Program-made: the position numbers and the translations under genes | From: Apirhabdus apintestini | Lineage (GTDB): Bacteria; Pseudomonadota; Gammaproteobacteria; Enterobacterales; Enterobacteriaceae | Assembly: GCA_033977085.1 (NCBI GenBank) | Contig: CP138906.1 | Span: 2,604,001 to 2,668,000, forward strand | Length of the DNA: 64,000 bases | Direction of reading: 5' to 3' | Shown: in pieces, positions 32,018-43,340 of the stretch | How positions within the stretch are numbered: position 1 is the first letter of the stretch | Layout: each line of letters begins with the position of its first letter | Notes under the pieces: generated by a model | The model's input: only the letters and a program-made list of their open reading frames with translations | Told to the model about the DNA's origin: nothing | The model's database searches: none

Positions 32018-32596
32018 TTACAGCTTTTTATTCCGCGCATCGTCCATCATCTGGGGATAAAACGCCCAGAACAGGCGCTCCAACCCTGCATAGTTGGCGT
32101 TCAGATCGTGCCAGGAATCGCGCAGAGCGCCGAGTTTCGGCCGGCGGTTAGCCATGCCGTTTAACACGCTGGCGATAAAAGACATATCCTGATAGCGCTG
32201 CAGCCAGCGTTCGGACCACATATGCTGGTTCAGCGCGATAAACTCCGGTGGTGCATGCGGCGGCAGTGGCGTGATTTCCGCTTTGGCGAGAGCGATAAAC
32301 TGCTCCAGAGGCAGTTCCGCGGATAGTTCTGCCCAGTGGCGCGAGAGAAAATGATCCCACATGACATCAAGCGTGATGGGCGAGACGCGCCGCGTTTGCG
32401 GGCGAAACCACTGGCGCGCTTCCCGCACCTGCGGTAAGGCATCGGTTAGCACATCAACCCGGCGATGCATGGCGATACCCGCAGCCACAGCGGGTGTCCA
32501 CTCGTCAGCATTACCGCGTACGAAATCTGCCAGTAGATTGCCGAGCAGAGAGCCGTCTGCCAGCCTTGCGAGATGAAGATGTGCCAGAAAATTCAT
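32018..32596 (-). CDS. acpH: Acyl carrier protein phosphodiesterase (ACP hydrolyase)
   Basis: It removes the 4'-phosphopantetheine arm from holo-ACP. The 192-residue protein opens MNFLAHLHLARLADGSLLGN and carries the HD-like metal-site residues in MHRRVDVLTD and DVMWDHFLSRHW, as in E. coli AcpH (formerly yajB). The frame is intact. It is divergent from queA, sharing a 90-bp promoter region, as in E. coli. Confidence 0.95.
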   Translation of the reverse strand: MNFLAHLHLARLADGSLLGNLLADFVRGNADEWTPAVAAGIAMHRRVDVLTDALPQVREARQWFRPQTRRVSPITLDVMWDHFLSRHWAELSAELPLEQFIALAKAEITPLPPHAPPEFIALNQHMWSERWLQRYQDMSFIASVLNGMANRRPKLGALRDSWHDLNANYAGLERLFWAFYPQMMDDARNKKL

Positions 32597-32685
32597 GCGT
32601 AACCTTTTCTACGGGCTTATTGGTTGCAGGGAACGCGCCCCGGCACTAGACTAGGCCGCCTGTTTTCCCGTCTGAGTGTTTTACC

Positions 32686-33751
32686 ATGCGTGTCGCCGAT
32701 TTTACCTTCGAACTGCCTGAATCCCTGATTGCCCGCTATCCCCAGCCGGAGCGCAGCGCCTGCCGTTTATTATCGCTGGACGGGCCTTCGGGAGACTTAA
32801 CGCACGGCGTGTTCACCGATTTACTGGATAAACTTAATCCGGGCGATTTGCTGGTGTTTAATAATACGCGCGTAATTCCCGCGCGTCTCTATGGGCGTAA
32901 AGCGAGCGGCGGAAAGCTGGAGATGCTGGTAGAAAGAGTGCTGGATGACCGCTGTGTATTAGCGCATATTCGCGCCTCAAAAGCGCCTAAACCGGGGACG
33001 GAATTGTTGCTGGGTGAGCGTGAAGAGGTGCGCGCGACGATGACTGCGCGGCGCGGCGCGCTGTTTGAGGTGGCGTTTCATGATGCGCGCGGCGTGCTGG
33101 CAATCCTGAATGATATCGGACATATGCCACTGCCGCCGTACATCGATCGCCCGGATGAGGAAGCAGATCGGGAACGCTATCAGACGGTGTATAGCCAAAA
33201 GCCGGGAGCCGTGGCAGCGCCTACGGCGGGCCTGCACTTCGATGAGCCGCTGCTGGAAGCGCTGCGCCGTAAGGGCATCGAGCTCGGCATTCGTTACGCT
33301 GCACGTCGGCGCCGGTACTTTCCAGCCGGTGCGAGTAGAGAGTATTGAAGAGCATATTATGCACTCTGAGTACGCCGAGGTGCCGCAGGCGGTGGCGGAC
33401 GCAGTGTTGGCCTGTCGCGCGCGCGGTAATCGCGTGATTGCGGTTGGTACTACGTCGGTGCGCTCGCTGGAAAGCGCAGCGCAGGCGGCAAAAGAGGCGG
33501 AGATTGAACCGTTTTTCGATGATACTCAGATTTTTATCTACCCCGGCTACCGCTACCGGGTGGTCGATGCGCTGATAACTAATTTTCACCTGCCTGAATC
33601 GACGCTGATTATGTTGGTTTCAGCGTTCGCCGGTTATCGGAATACAATGCGCGCCTATCGGGAAGCCGTAGCGGCGGAGTATCAATTTTTTAGCTACGGC
33701 GATGCCATGTTTATTACCCAAAATCCGCAGGCGATTGACGAACGGCCGTGA
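32686..33751 (+). CDS. queA: S-adenosylmethionine:tRNA ribosyltransferase-isomerase QueA (one frame break)
   Basis: It transfers and isomerises ribose from SAM to 7-aminomethyl-7-deazaguanine in tRNA, making epoxyqueuosine. The N-terminal half (MRVADFTFELPESLIARYPQ; VFNNTRVIPARL) is in one frame. The C-terminal half (VTLHVGAGTFQPVRVE; TTSVRSLESA; FHLPESTLIMLVSAFAGY) is in another. The junction is at the GAGCTC at 33280-33285, where one extra base is present; removing it gives IxSAFVTLHVGAG and 354 residues (E. coli 356). In E. coli tgt follows immediately; here 2.7 kb with two DUF1120 genes intervene. Confidence 0.9.
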
Positions 33752-33948
33752 TCCCTGCGGCCAGTTTTACCACGCCGCTGCGTCAGACTGCCTATCATAT
33801 AATTATCGGTGGCCTACGTTCCTGATAAGGTTTGGTTGAAGTAATAATATTCGAGGCCCGCCCGGGTGTACGCCCGCGTAGTGATAAAGCGGCTTTAAGA
33901 GCTAAAGCGCAGCACATCTGGTTGGCATCATTATCTCATCGTCATAAA

Positions 33949-33970
33949 AAAGCGCCCGGAAAGGGCGCTT
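33949..33970 (-). terminator. Terminator downstream of the first DUF1120 gene
   Basis: On the minus strand the stem AAGCGCCC/GGGCGCTT with a TTTCC loop is followed by TTTTATG, 30 bp after the stop at 34000. It may also end queA transcription from the other side. Confidence 0.8.
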
Positions 33971-33999
33971 CGTGCATTTAATCTGGCGTGTTAGCGGTG

Positions 34000-34666
34000 T
34001 TACAAATAATGCAGCTCAATAGTTGACATGCCGTCCAGATGGATGGGGCGAGTCAGGTCAAGTTCTGAGCCTTTATTAATGGCGGCCTGAACTTCCAAAG
34101 AAGCATTGAGCGTAGTAAAAGCCATCGGTGTGGTCGCCCCTTTTTGACTAAAAGAGACCAGATTATCGGTGTCCCTGAAATACAGGCGGTCGGCGATCAC
34201 GCTCCATTTAAGCGTACTGGCAGCAGAAATTGTATCGGCGTTTTGCCCATCAACGTAAAGCGCATCACGGGTTAGGCTTATAGCATAGGCGCCGATATTT
34301 TTTCCATTTTGTTGGCCCAGCCCAAGCTGCGTAGACAGCGCGCTGGAATCAAGTAGCGTTAGCCCTGCCAGTGCTGTGCCGGAATCGCGCTTTATATCCA
34401 TGAGTGACAAGGCGACTTTTGCCGGCGCATCACAGGTAATGGCGAGATCGAGATGTTTCACAGGGAGTAGCGTGTAATTATCGGCGGTAAGGGTACTACT
34501 TTTGATGGTGCCATAGTCTATGGTTGCACCACCGACAATGCTGGGCGTGCAGGCTGCCGGCACAATGGTACTAATGACTTTTACTTCTACGCTGTCTGCG
34601 GCGATAGCGCTATAGGTAGTAAATACGGCCAGAGCCTGTAATGAGTCTTAAACCAGGGCTTCTCAT
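34000..34666 (-). CDS. DUF1120-family secreted protein A (frame break in the signal peptide)
   Basis: The mature region (ADSVEVKVISTIVPAACTPS, then GGATIDYGTI, SITCDAPAKVAL-like core, and C-terminal AINKGSELDLTRPIHLDG) matches the GltF/YhcF type, Pfam DUF1120, of secreted fimbrial-like proteins. From ATG 34666 the signal peptide runs out of frame with the body, and one extra base (or two missing) near codon 10 reconnects it. About 221 residues after correction. The function of the family is unknown. It is one of four copies in the window, all on the minus strand. Confidence 0.75.
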
Positions 34667-35071
34667 GGCCAAACACCTTTATTTTCTGTAAATCATGATT
34701 AAGGAAGGAACAGACGATTGCCATCTGTTTTAGTCGCGTGGCGGGATAATACCGAAAGTAAACCTGGCAAGGAATACTGAGTGACTATTTTGGGATAAGT
34801 CACCATGGTAAATCATTTAAAACTGAAATAATTTATTTGATGGACTGTAAAGAAAAATAAAGAAACTTTTTGTTGAAGTTGCGCCGATTATTTTAAAGAC
34901 ACTGATTAACGCCTTAATAAGTAATGGATTATTAATAAAGTGCAATCTCAGTATCATAATATAGAACCCGGTCGATATAGCTGTACCGGCAAAGCGCGGT
35001 TTAGCCGTAAAAATAACAGGCGCCCGTAAAGGCGGGCGCCTGTATATATGTAGTACGCTGAGATAACTTAA
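34667..35071. other. Intergenic region between two DUF1120 genes
   Basis: About 400 bp, AT-rich, with the promoter region for the gene ending at 34000. It contains the hairpin at 35017-35042. No gene seen. Confidence 0.5.
35017..35042 (-). terminator. Terminator downstream of DUF1120 gene B
   Basis: A 10-bp perfect stem CAGGCGCCCG (35017-35026) / CGGGCGCCTG (35033-35042) with a 6-base loop. On the minus strand it is followed by TTATTTTT, 30 bp after the stop of the gene at 35072. Confidence 0.88.
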
Positions 35072-35776
35072 TTACAGATAATAAAGCTCAACGGTGGCTA
35101 CCCCGTCCAGGTGCACTGCTTTGGTAAGGTCTAGTGCGGAACCTTTATTAATAGCGGCCTGAACTGACAGAGTGCCGGTCATAGTAGTGAACGACGCGGG
35201 TGCGGTTGTTGCGTCGGTTGACCAGGCATAATAGCGATTATTTGGGCTGGTAATCAGCACGGTTTGATTTGGCGATGCGGCCCAGGTCGGTGAGGCCGAG
35301 GTCAGATTGCTACTTATCAGTGCCTGCCCTGCGGCTTTACCGTCCAATTTCACCGTCGGCGTTTCAATCCACATCCGATAGCTGCCTGTAAGTTTCCCAG
35401 GCTCTTCGGCACCGAGCCCAAACATCCAGGATCTTGCATCGATCAGAGTATTATCGGGATCGTTAAAGGATTTACCGATGGGTTTTGCTGCAGTATTACT
35501 TTTACCATCTACGCCGCGCAGCGCAACTTTGGCGGATGCGTCACAGGTAATGCTAAAGTCGAGAGTTTTGACGCCCAGAACCGTGTAGTCATCGGCGGGA
35601 ATGGTGCTGGCAGGAATAGTACCATAATCAAAGGTGGCACCGCCGGTCACTGCCGGGGTACAGGCCGCAGGAACAATAGTCCCAATCACTTTAACATCGA
35701 CGCTGTCTGCCGCCATTGCGGTATTGATAGCCATCGCCAGTACGGCGATGGTGGCGATTTTCCCTGTTGTATACAT
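35072..35776 (-). CDS. DUF1120-family secreted protein B
   Basis: An intact member of the family, 234 residues from ATG 35776. That start is chosen because an AGGAAA ribosome site precedes it and it opens a clean signal peptide (MYTTGKIATIAVLAMAINTA, cleavage after AMA). A longer start at 35800 adds eight residues. The mature N-terminus ADSVDVKVIGTIVPAACTP, a CDASAKVAL motif with the second cysteine, and the C-terminus LHLDG-type VHLDGVATVELYYL match the other copies. Likely exported and beta-rich with one disulphide. No usher or chaperone is near. Function unknown. Confidence 0.82.
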   Translation of the reverse strand: MYTTGKIATIAVLAMAINTAMAADSVDVKVIGTIVPAACTPAVTGGATFDYGTIPASTIPADDYTVLGVKTLDFSITCDASAKVALRGVDGKSNTAAKPIGKSFNDPDNTLIDARSWMFGLGAEEPGKLTGSYRMWIETPTVKLDGKAAGQALISSNLTSASPTWAASPNQTVLITSPNNRYYAWSTDATTAPASFTTMTGTLSVQAAINKGSALDLTKAVHLDGVATVELYYL

Positions 35777-36471
<695 letters not shown>

Positions 36472-37599
36472 GTGAAATTTGAATTGCAGACCACCGACGG
36501 GCGCGCGCGGCGCGGTCGGCTGGTGTTTGAGCGTGGCACGGTAGAAACGCCGGCATTTATGCCTGTGGGCACATACGGCACCGTTAAAGGCATGACGCCA
36601 GAAGAAGTTAAAGATACCGGCGCGCAGATTATATTGGGCAATACTTTCCATCTGTGGCTGCGCCCGGGGCAGGAGGTCATGAAGCTGCACGGCGATCTGC
36701 ATGATTTTATGCAGTGGCACGGGCCGATTTTAACCGACTCCGGCGGTTTTCAGGTGTTTAGCCTCGGTGATATTCGCAAAATTACAGAAGAAGGCGTGCA
36801 TTTCCGTAATCCGATTAACGGCGACTCTATCTTCCTGAGTCCTGAAAAGTCGATGGAGATTCAGTACGATCTTGGGTCGGATATCGTGATGATTTTCGAT
36901 GAATGCACGCCTTATCCCGCCGACTGGGATTATGCTAAGCGTTCAATGGAAATGTCACTGCGCTGGGCAAAACGCAGCCGCGAACGGTTTGATAGCCTGA
37001 GTAATCCTAATGCACTGTTTGGAATTATCCAGGGCAGCGTTTACGAAGATTTACGTGATATCTCGGTAAAAGGCCTGGTAGATATCGGCTTTGATGGCTA
37101 CGCTGTCGGCGGACTGGCGGTAGGCGAACCCAAAGCGGATATGCATCGCATTCTGGAGCACGTTTGCCCCCAGATCCCGACGGATAAACCGCGTTATTTA
37201 ATGGGGGTGGGTAAGCCGGAAGATTTAGTTGAAGGCGTTCGCCGCGGGATTGATATGTTCGATTGCGTGATGCCGACGCGCAACGCGCGCAATGGTCATC
37301 TGTTTGTTACGGATGGCGTAGTGAAAATTCGCAACGCGAAGTACAAAAGTGATACCTCGCCGCTCGACGCGGAGTGTGATTGCTATACCTGTCGCCACTA
37401 TTCGCGCGCTTATCTGCACCATCTCGACAGATGCAATGAAATACTGGGCGCGCGACTCAATACGATTCATAACCTGCGTTACTATCAGCGCGTGATGGCC
37501 GGTTTACGTGCGGCTATTGAAGAGGGTAAATTAGAGCGCTTCGTCGCAGATTTTTATACTCGTCAGGATAAAGCGGTTCCCGCGTTATCCACTGATTAA
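36472..37599 (+). CDS. tgt: tRNA-guanine transglycosylase
   Basis: It exchanges guanine-34 for the queuosine precursor preQ1 in tRNAs with GUN anticodons. The 375-residue protein is nearly co-linear with E. coli Tgt. Active-site aspartates are in DSGGFQVFSLGDIRK and DCVMPTRNARNG, with the zinc cysteines in CDCYTCRHYSRAYLHHL. I start at GTG 36472 (VKFELQTTDG), directly after GGGAGGAAAG; the frame is open upstream to 36460. The gene is intact. Here it is separated from queA but still precedes yajC-secD-secF. Confidence 0.96.
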   Translation: MKFELQTTDGRARRGRLVFERGTVETPAFMPVGTYGTVKGMTPEEVKDTGAQIILGNTFHLWLRPGQEVMKLHGDLHDFMQWHGPILTDSGGFQVFSLGDIRKITEEGVHFRNPINGDSIFLSPEKSMEIQYDLGSDIVMIFDECTPYPADWDYAKRSMEMSLRWAKRSRERFDSLSNPNALFGIIQGSVYEDLRDISVKGLVDIGFDGYAVGGLAVGEPKADMHRILEHVCPQIPTDKPRYLMGVGKPEDLVEGVRRGIDMFDCVMPTRNARNGHLFVTDGVVKIRNAKYKSDTSPLDAECDCYTCRHYSRAYLHHLDRCNEILGARLNTIHNLRYYQRVMAGLRAAIEEGKLERFVADFYTRQDKAVPALSTD

Positions 37600-37620
37600 T
37601 TTTGAAATGAGGGAATGTAA

Positions 37621-37953
37621 ATGAGCTTTTTTATTTCTGATGCGGCTGCGGCCACCGGAGCACCGGCTCAAGGGAGCCCAATGTCTCTGATCCTGATGCT
37701 GGTTGTGTTCGGTCTGATTTTTTATTTTATGATCCTACGCCCGCAGCAGAAGCGTACCAAAGATCATAAAAAGCTAATGGATGCCATCGCGAAGGGTGAT
37801 GAAGTATTGACCAACGGCGGCCTGGTAGGGCGCGTTACGAAGGTCTCGGAAAATGGGTATATTGCCATCGCGCTCAATGACACGACTGAAGTCGTTATCA
37901 AGCGTGATTTCGTCGCAGCGGTCTTGCCGAAAGGCACTATGAAGGCGCTGTAA
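37621..37953 (+). CDS. yajC: Sec translocon accessory protein YajC
   Basis: A 110-residue single-span inner-membrane protein that associates with SecDF. It has one hydrophobic helix (SLILMLVVFGLIFYFMIL), followed by RPQQKRTKDHKKLM and the family motif GDEVLTNGGLVGRV. A GAGGGAATGTAA ribosome site precedes the ATG. It forms an operon with secD and secF. Intact. Confidence 0.96.
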   Translation: MSFFISDAAAATGAPAQGSPMSLILMLVVFGLIFYFMILRPQQKRTKDHKKLMDAIAKGDEVLTNGGLVGRVTKVSENGYIAIALNDTTEVVIKRDFVAAVLPKGTMKAL

Positions 37954-37980
37954 TTTTTCGTTTTCCCGAAGGGAATTGCC

Positions 37981-39828
37981 GTGTTAAACCGTTATCCTTT
38001 GTGGAAGTACATCATGCTGATCGTCGTGATTCTCGTCGGTCTGTTATATGCGCTTCCCAACCTTTATGGTGAGGATCCGGCCGTTCAGATCACTGGCGCG
38101 CGCGGAGTCGCCGCCAGCGAGCAAACACTGGAACAGGTCCGGAGTACCTTACAACAAGAAAAATTGGCGCCAAAATCCGTCGCGCTGGAAGAGGGCGCGA
38201 TCCTCGCGCGTTTTGATTCCACCGATACGCAGCTACGCGCGCGTGAGGCATTAGTAAGCAAGCTTGGCGATCAATACGTCGTTGCGCTTAACCTCGCACC
38301 TGCAACTCCGCGCTGGCTATCGATGGTTGCCGCGGAACCAATGAAACTTGGGCTTGATCTGCGCGGCGGTGTGCACTTCCTGATGGAAGTGGATATGGAA
38401 ACCGCGCTCAGCAAACTCCAGGAGCAAAATATCGACGGCCTGCGTAGCGATCTGCGCGAAAAAGGTCTTGCCTGGAGCAATGTGCGTAAAGCCAATAATT
38501 ATGGTGTGACTATCGCATTTCGTGATGCTGATACTCGCGATAAAGCGATTGCTTATCTGCAGCCGCGCCATCGCGATCTGGTGGTAACGAGCCTGGGTGG
38601 AAATGCGCTGCGCGCAGTCATGACTGACGATCGTCTGCGGGAAGCGCGTGATTATGCGGTTCAGCAAAACATTAATATCTTACGTAACCGTGTAAACCAG
38701 CTTGGCGTGGCCGAACCGCTGGTTCAGCGCCAGGGTGCGGATCGCATCGTTGTGGAACTGCCAGGGATTCAGGATACCGCGCGCGCCAAGGAAATTCTTG
38801 GAGCGACGGCGACGCTTGAGTTCCGTTTAGTCAACACCAGCGTCGATCCGTCCGCCGCCGCCGCCGGGCGCGTCCCGGGCGATTCTGAAGTTAAAAATAT
38901 GCGTGAAGGCCAGCCGGTAGTGCTGTACAAGCGCGTTATTCTAACGGGCGATCATATTACGGACTCGACGTCCAGCCAGGATGAATATAACCAGCCTCAG
39001 GTTAATATTTCTCTGGACGGCGCGGGCGGCAATATGATGTCTAACTTCACGAAAGACAACATTGGCAAGCCAATGGCAACGCTATTTGTGGAGTATAAAG
39101 ACAGCGGTCGTAAAGATGCCAACGGGCGCGCGGTGCTGGTGAAACAGGAAGAGGTTATCAACATCGCGAATATTCAGTCGCGTTTGGGCAATAGCTTCCG
39201 AATTACTGGTATCAACAACCCGAATGAGGCTCGTCAGCTATCGCTGCTGCTGCGTGCAGGTGCGCTAATTGCGCCGATTCAAATCGTTGAAGAACGCACG
39301 ATTGGGCCAACGCTCGGGATGCAGAACATCAAACAGGGGCTGGAAGCCTGCCTGTGGGGTCTAATCGCTTCTATTCTGTTCATGGTTTTCTTCTACAAGA
39401 AGTTCGGCCTGATAGCGACGACGGCGCTGATTGCGAACCTGGTGTTAATTGTTGGCATTATGTCACTGTTGCCCGGTGCGACGCTAACCATGCCGGGCAT
39501 TGCGGGTATCGTACTGACCCTGGCGGTAGCGGTGGACGCTAACGTTTTGATTAATGAACGTATTAAAGAAGAACTGAGCAACGGACGTTCAGTGCAGCAG
39601 GCGATTCATGAAGGTTATAGCGGCGCGTTTAGCTCCATTGTGGATGCTAACGTCACGACGCTTATCAAAGTGATTATTCTGTACGCTGTGGGCACCGGGG
39701 CGATTAAAGGGTTTGCGATCACGACCGGCATCGGCGTGGCAACCTCAATGTTTACCGCGATAGTTGGTACCCGTGCCATCGTCAACCTGCTGTATGGCGG
39801 CAAACGCGTCAACAAGCTGTCTATCTGA
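37981..39828 (+). CDS. secD: Protein translocase subunit SecD
   Basis: An RND-superfamily membrane protein that uses the proton gradient to pull proteins through SecYEG. It is 615 residues, as in E. coli, with a GTG start. An N-terminal helix is followed by a large periplasmic domain with the D1 signature GLDLRGGVHFLMEVD, then a six-helix domain with LTLAVAVDANVLINERIKEE. Intact, in an operon between yajC and secF. Confidence 0.97.
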   Translation: MLNRYPLWKYIMLIVVILVGLLYALPNLYGEDPAVQITGARGVAASEQTLEQVRSTLQQEKLAPKSVALEEGAILARFDSTDTQLRAREALVSKLGDQYVVALNLAPATPRWLSMVAAEPMKLGLDLRGGVHFLMEVDMETALSKLQEQNIDGLRSDLREKGLAWSNVRKANNYGVTIAFRDADTRDKAIAYLQPRHRDLVVTSLGGNALRAVMTDDRLREARDYAVQQNINILRNRVNQLGVAEPLVQRQGADRIVVELPGIQDTARAKEILGATATLEFRLVNTSVDPSAAAAGRVPGDSEVKNMREGQPVVLYKRVILTGDHITDSTSSQDEYNQPQVNISLDGAGGNMMSNFTKDNIGKPMATLFVEYKDSGRKDANGRAVLVKQEEVINIANIQSRLGNSFRITGINNPNEARQLSLLLRAGALIAPIQIVEERTIGPTLGMQNIKQGLEACLWGLIASILFMVFFYKKFGLIATTALIANLVLIVGIMSLLPGATLTMPGIAGIVLTLAVAVDANVLINERIKEELSNGRSVQQAIHEGYSGAFSSIVDANVTTLIKVIILYAVGTGAIKGFAITTGIGVATSMFTAIVGTRAIVNLLYGGKRVNKLSI

Positions 39829-39838
39829 GGAGTGCGTT

Positions 39839-40813
39839 GTGGCACAGGATTATACCGTTGAACAATTGAACCACGGCCGTAAAGTCTGGGACTTTATGCG
39901 CTGGGATTACTGGGCCTTTGGCATCTCTGGCCTGCTGCTAATACTGTCGATAATTATTATCGGGGTGCGCGGCTTTAACTGGGGGCTGGATTTCACCGGT
40001 GGTACGGTCATCGAAATTTCGCTAGAAAAACCTGCGGATATGGACATGATGCGTGAGTCGCTGGAAAAAGCCGGCTTCGCCGATCCGCTACTGCAGAACT
40101 TCGGCAGCAGTCGGGATATTATGGTTCGCATGCCGCCAGCGCAGGGCGGTGAAACCGGCGGGCAAACGTTAGGCACGAAAGTGGTTAACGTTATCAATAG
40201 CGCCACCGGCCAGCACGCGGCCGTGAAGCGCATTGAGTTTGTCGGGCCGAGCGTCGGCGCCGATTTGGCGCAAACCGGCAGCATGGCGCTGCTGGTCGCG
40301 CTGATCTGTATTTTGATTTATGTGGGCTTCCGCTTCGAGTGGCGACTGGCTGCGGGCGTAGTTATCGCGCTGGCGCACGACGTGGTAATCACAATGGGCG
40401 TGCTGTCACTGTTTCAGATAGAAATCGATCTGACGATTGTGGCCTCACTAATGTCGGTTATTGGCTACTCGCTGAACGACAGTATTGTGGTTTCCGACCG
40501 TATTCGTGAAAACTTCCGCAAAATACGGCGCGGCACGCCTTACGAAATCTTCAACGTCTCGCTCACCCAGACGCTGCACCGAACATTGATAACGTCAGGC
40601 ACTACGCTGGTAGTTATTCTGATGCTCTATCTGTTTGGTGGTGCGATGCTTAAAGGTTTCTCGCTGACCATGCTTATCGGGGTATCCATTGGTACTGCCT
40701 CGTCTATCTATGTTGCCTCTGCGCTGGCGCTGAAGCTTGGGATGAAGCGTGAACACTTAATCCAGCAGAAGGTTGAGAAAGAAGGGGCGGATCAGCCGTC
40801 AATTTTGCCGTAA
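39839..40813 (+). CDS. secF: Protein translocase subunit SecF
   Basis: Partner of SecD. 324 residues from GTG 39839 (VAQDYTVEQLNHGRKVWDFM), preceded by GAGGAG. An upstream in-frame ATG at 39764 overlaps secD and lacks support. Motifs: GVRGFNWGLDFTGGTVIEI, VGPSVGADLAQTG and MSVIGYSLNDSIVVSDRIRE. It is followed by a strong terminator. Confidence 0.96.
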   Translation: MAQDYTVEQLNHGRKVWDFMRWDYWAFGISGLLLILSIIIIGVRGFNWGLDFTGGTVIEISLEKPADMDMMRESLEKAGFADPLLQNFGSSRDIMVRMPPAQGGETGGQTLGTKVVNVINSATGQHAAVKRIEFVGPSVGADLAQTGSMALLVALICILIYVGFRFEWRLAAGVVIALAHDVVITMGVLSLFQIEIDLTIVASLMSVIGYSLNDSIVVSDRIRENFRKIRRGTPYEIFNVSLTQTLHRTLITSGTTLVVILMLYLFGGAMLKGFSLTMLIGVSIGTASSIYVASALALKLGMKREHLIQQKVEKEGADQPSILP

Positions 40814-40892
40814 CCTATTTGTGATTGTGAAAATGCTCAGTTTTATGGTGTTGAATCATAAAGCTGGGCCGCTTAGGTTAAGCTACTCTCAG

Positions 40893-40930
40893 GGCCTGGG
40901 ATTGATAACGTTATCGATCCCAGGCCTTTT
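40893..40930 (+). terminator. Terminator of the yajC-secDF operon
   Basis: A long stem: GGCCTGGGATTGATAACG pairs with CGTTATCGATCCCAGGCC (one G-T mismatch position), followed by TTTTAGTTTT. It lies about 80 bp after the secF stop. Confidence 0.88.
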
Positions 40931-41255
40931 AGTTTTCCGCCAGGCTTCCGTTATTGAACAAATTTCGCCTTCCTCAGCCCGCTGTTGGTTCTGTCCTGGC
41001 TCAGATAAACATACGCCGGTGAGGATGTCCGCAATTAGCGCGTTCTAAACGCTATTTCCCGGATGACATACTTTGCCTCAACCCCTGCGCCTGTAACTTT
41101 GCCTGAAAATCCGTCAAATTCGATACTGATTGCCTTGAGAACGCCGCAGCATTAGCGATGCTAATATTTTATAATCGGGAGTTTGGATGGTTTTTTCGTT
41201 TTACTAGCGGAATATGGTGCTGCTAATACATAAGAATAACTGTGTCGCTAAGCAT

Positions 41256-41286
41256 GTAATCAGGGGCCTTTTTGGCCCCTGATTAC
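41256..41286 (-). terminator. Terminator downstream of tsx
   Basis: A 13-bp perfect stem, GTAATCAGGGGCC and GGCCCCTGATTAC, closing a five-T loop. It lies 40 bp after the tsx stop on the minus strand. Confidence 0.88.
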
Positions 41287-41323
41287 ATAATGCATTGGAA
41301 ATTTAATGGCGCACTAATGATTA

Positions 41324-42180
41324 TTAAAAATTATAACCGGCAACCAGATAATATCCCCAGCCGGTGGATTTCACGTTGAAATCGCCTTTTCCAAAGTTAA
41401 GGCCTGCGCCATTTTCCCACTGGCCGCCATTATGGAAATAACGTGCGACGATGGAGTAATGCCAGTGGCTGTAATTCAGGGCCAGGATGTGGCTGGAAGC
41501 AATAGAGTTATTGGTGCGGTACGCTTCATCGCCCAGGTCGGAATCCCAGTCAAAGTTGGTAAAGCCGATGTAGCTGAGTTTTCCGCCCCATAAATCGGTT
41601 ATCGGTACAAAGTACTTTATTTTAAAGCGATATCCGTCCCAGCTATCTTCGTTAGCGGCGCCATAGTTTTCTCACTGATATTTCGCATATACGTTTAGTG
41701 ATAGCCCCATTGGCAAGCCGGTATCAATATCGGTACCTAACCCCATATACCATGTATTTTGGCGATTAGCGCTGTTGCGTCCCATGTCATAAACATAGTT
41801 ATTAGCAAAGTACCACTCTTTGAACGGGCCAAATCCTAAATCCAGCCCGGTTAATTTATCGATTGAAAAGCGCGGTTCGATTTCCATGAAAAGCGGCGAG
41901 CCGTGATTCCAGATCCCGCGCGCGTTACTGTCGCCGCCAAAAAAGCGCGGGGCATCAATATAACCATAAAAATCAAACCAGTCTTTTTTAGCAAACGCTT
42001 CATATTCCAGATAAGTATCGTTGCGTAATTGCGGCCCAAAGCGGGTATGGTAACTGCCGACGACATTGACGCTCTGGTGCCACCAGTCAGAAACGAACTC
42101 ACCGGAATTATCTGCAGCTTTAACGGTGAAAGAGCCGATAAAAGTAAGGGCGGCGCCTGCCGCTAACATCATTTTTTCAT
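41324..42180 (-). pseudogene. tsx: Nucleoside-specific outer-membrane channel Tsx (in-frame TGA, displaced start, IS upstream)
   Basis: Tsx is a 12-stranded outer-membrane channel for nucleosides. The reconstructed protein of about 285 residues follows E. coli Tsx: VNVVGSYHTRFGPQLRNDTY, FGPFKEWYFANNYVYDMGR, ending STGWGYYLVAGYNF. Three lesions: the ATG at 42180 is followed by an A run one base short; codon TGA at 41672-41674 replaces the conserved tryptophan of YAKYQW; and an IS21-family element sits 53 bp upstream, between the start and its probable promoter. The TGA is a substitution, not an indel, and supports real loss of function. Phage and colicin selection against Tsx is a known cause of such loss. 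Confidence 0.85.
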
Positions 42181-42318
42181 GTAATTGCCACTGTGATTGC
42201 TGAATGGCCGCAATGGCCACCCCTGAATGTATGTGTTACCAACGGTGCAAAACTGATCCACCCCAGCGGTTGAAAACTGATCCAGGGTTAATCTGCTCCT
42301 CTGAATACAGGGGAGCTT

Positions 42319-43336
<1,018 letters not shown>

Positions 43337-43340
<4 letters not shown>

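Larger units (their letters stand above)
40814..41323. other. Intergenic region between secF and tsx
   Basis: About 510 bp. E. coli has yajD (HNH-type protein) here; no HNH motif or other gene is visible. The region holds two terminators, at 40893-40930 and 41256-41286. Confidence 0.6.

Noticed and set aside
41672..41674. UGA read as tryptophan in this genome
   Set aside because: Other genes use TGA as a stop at conserved ends (permease ATGA overlap, sbcD, ribH), so a recoded genetic code is not supported.
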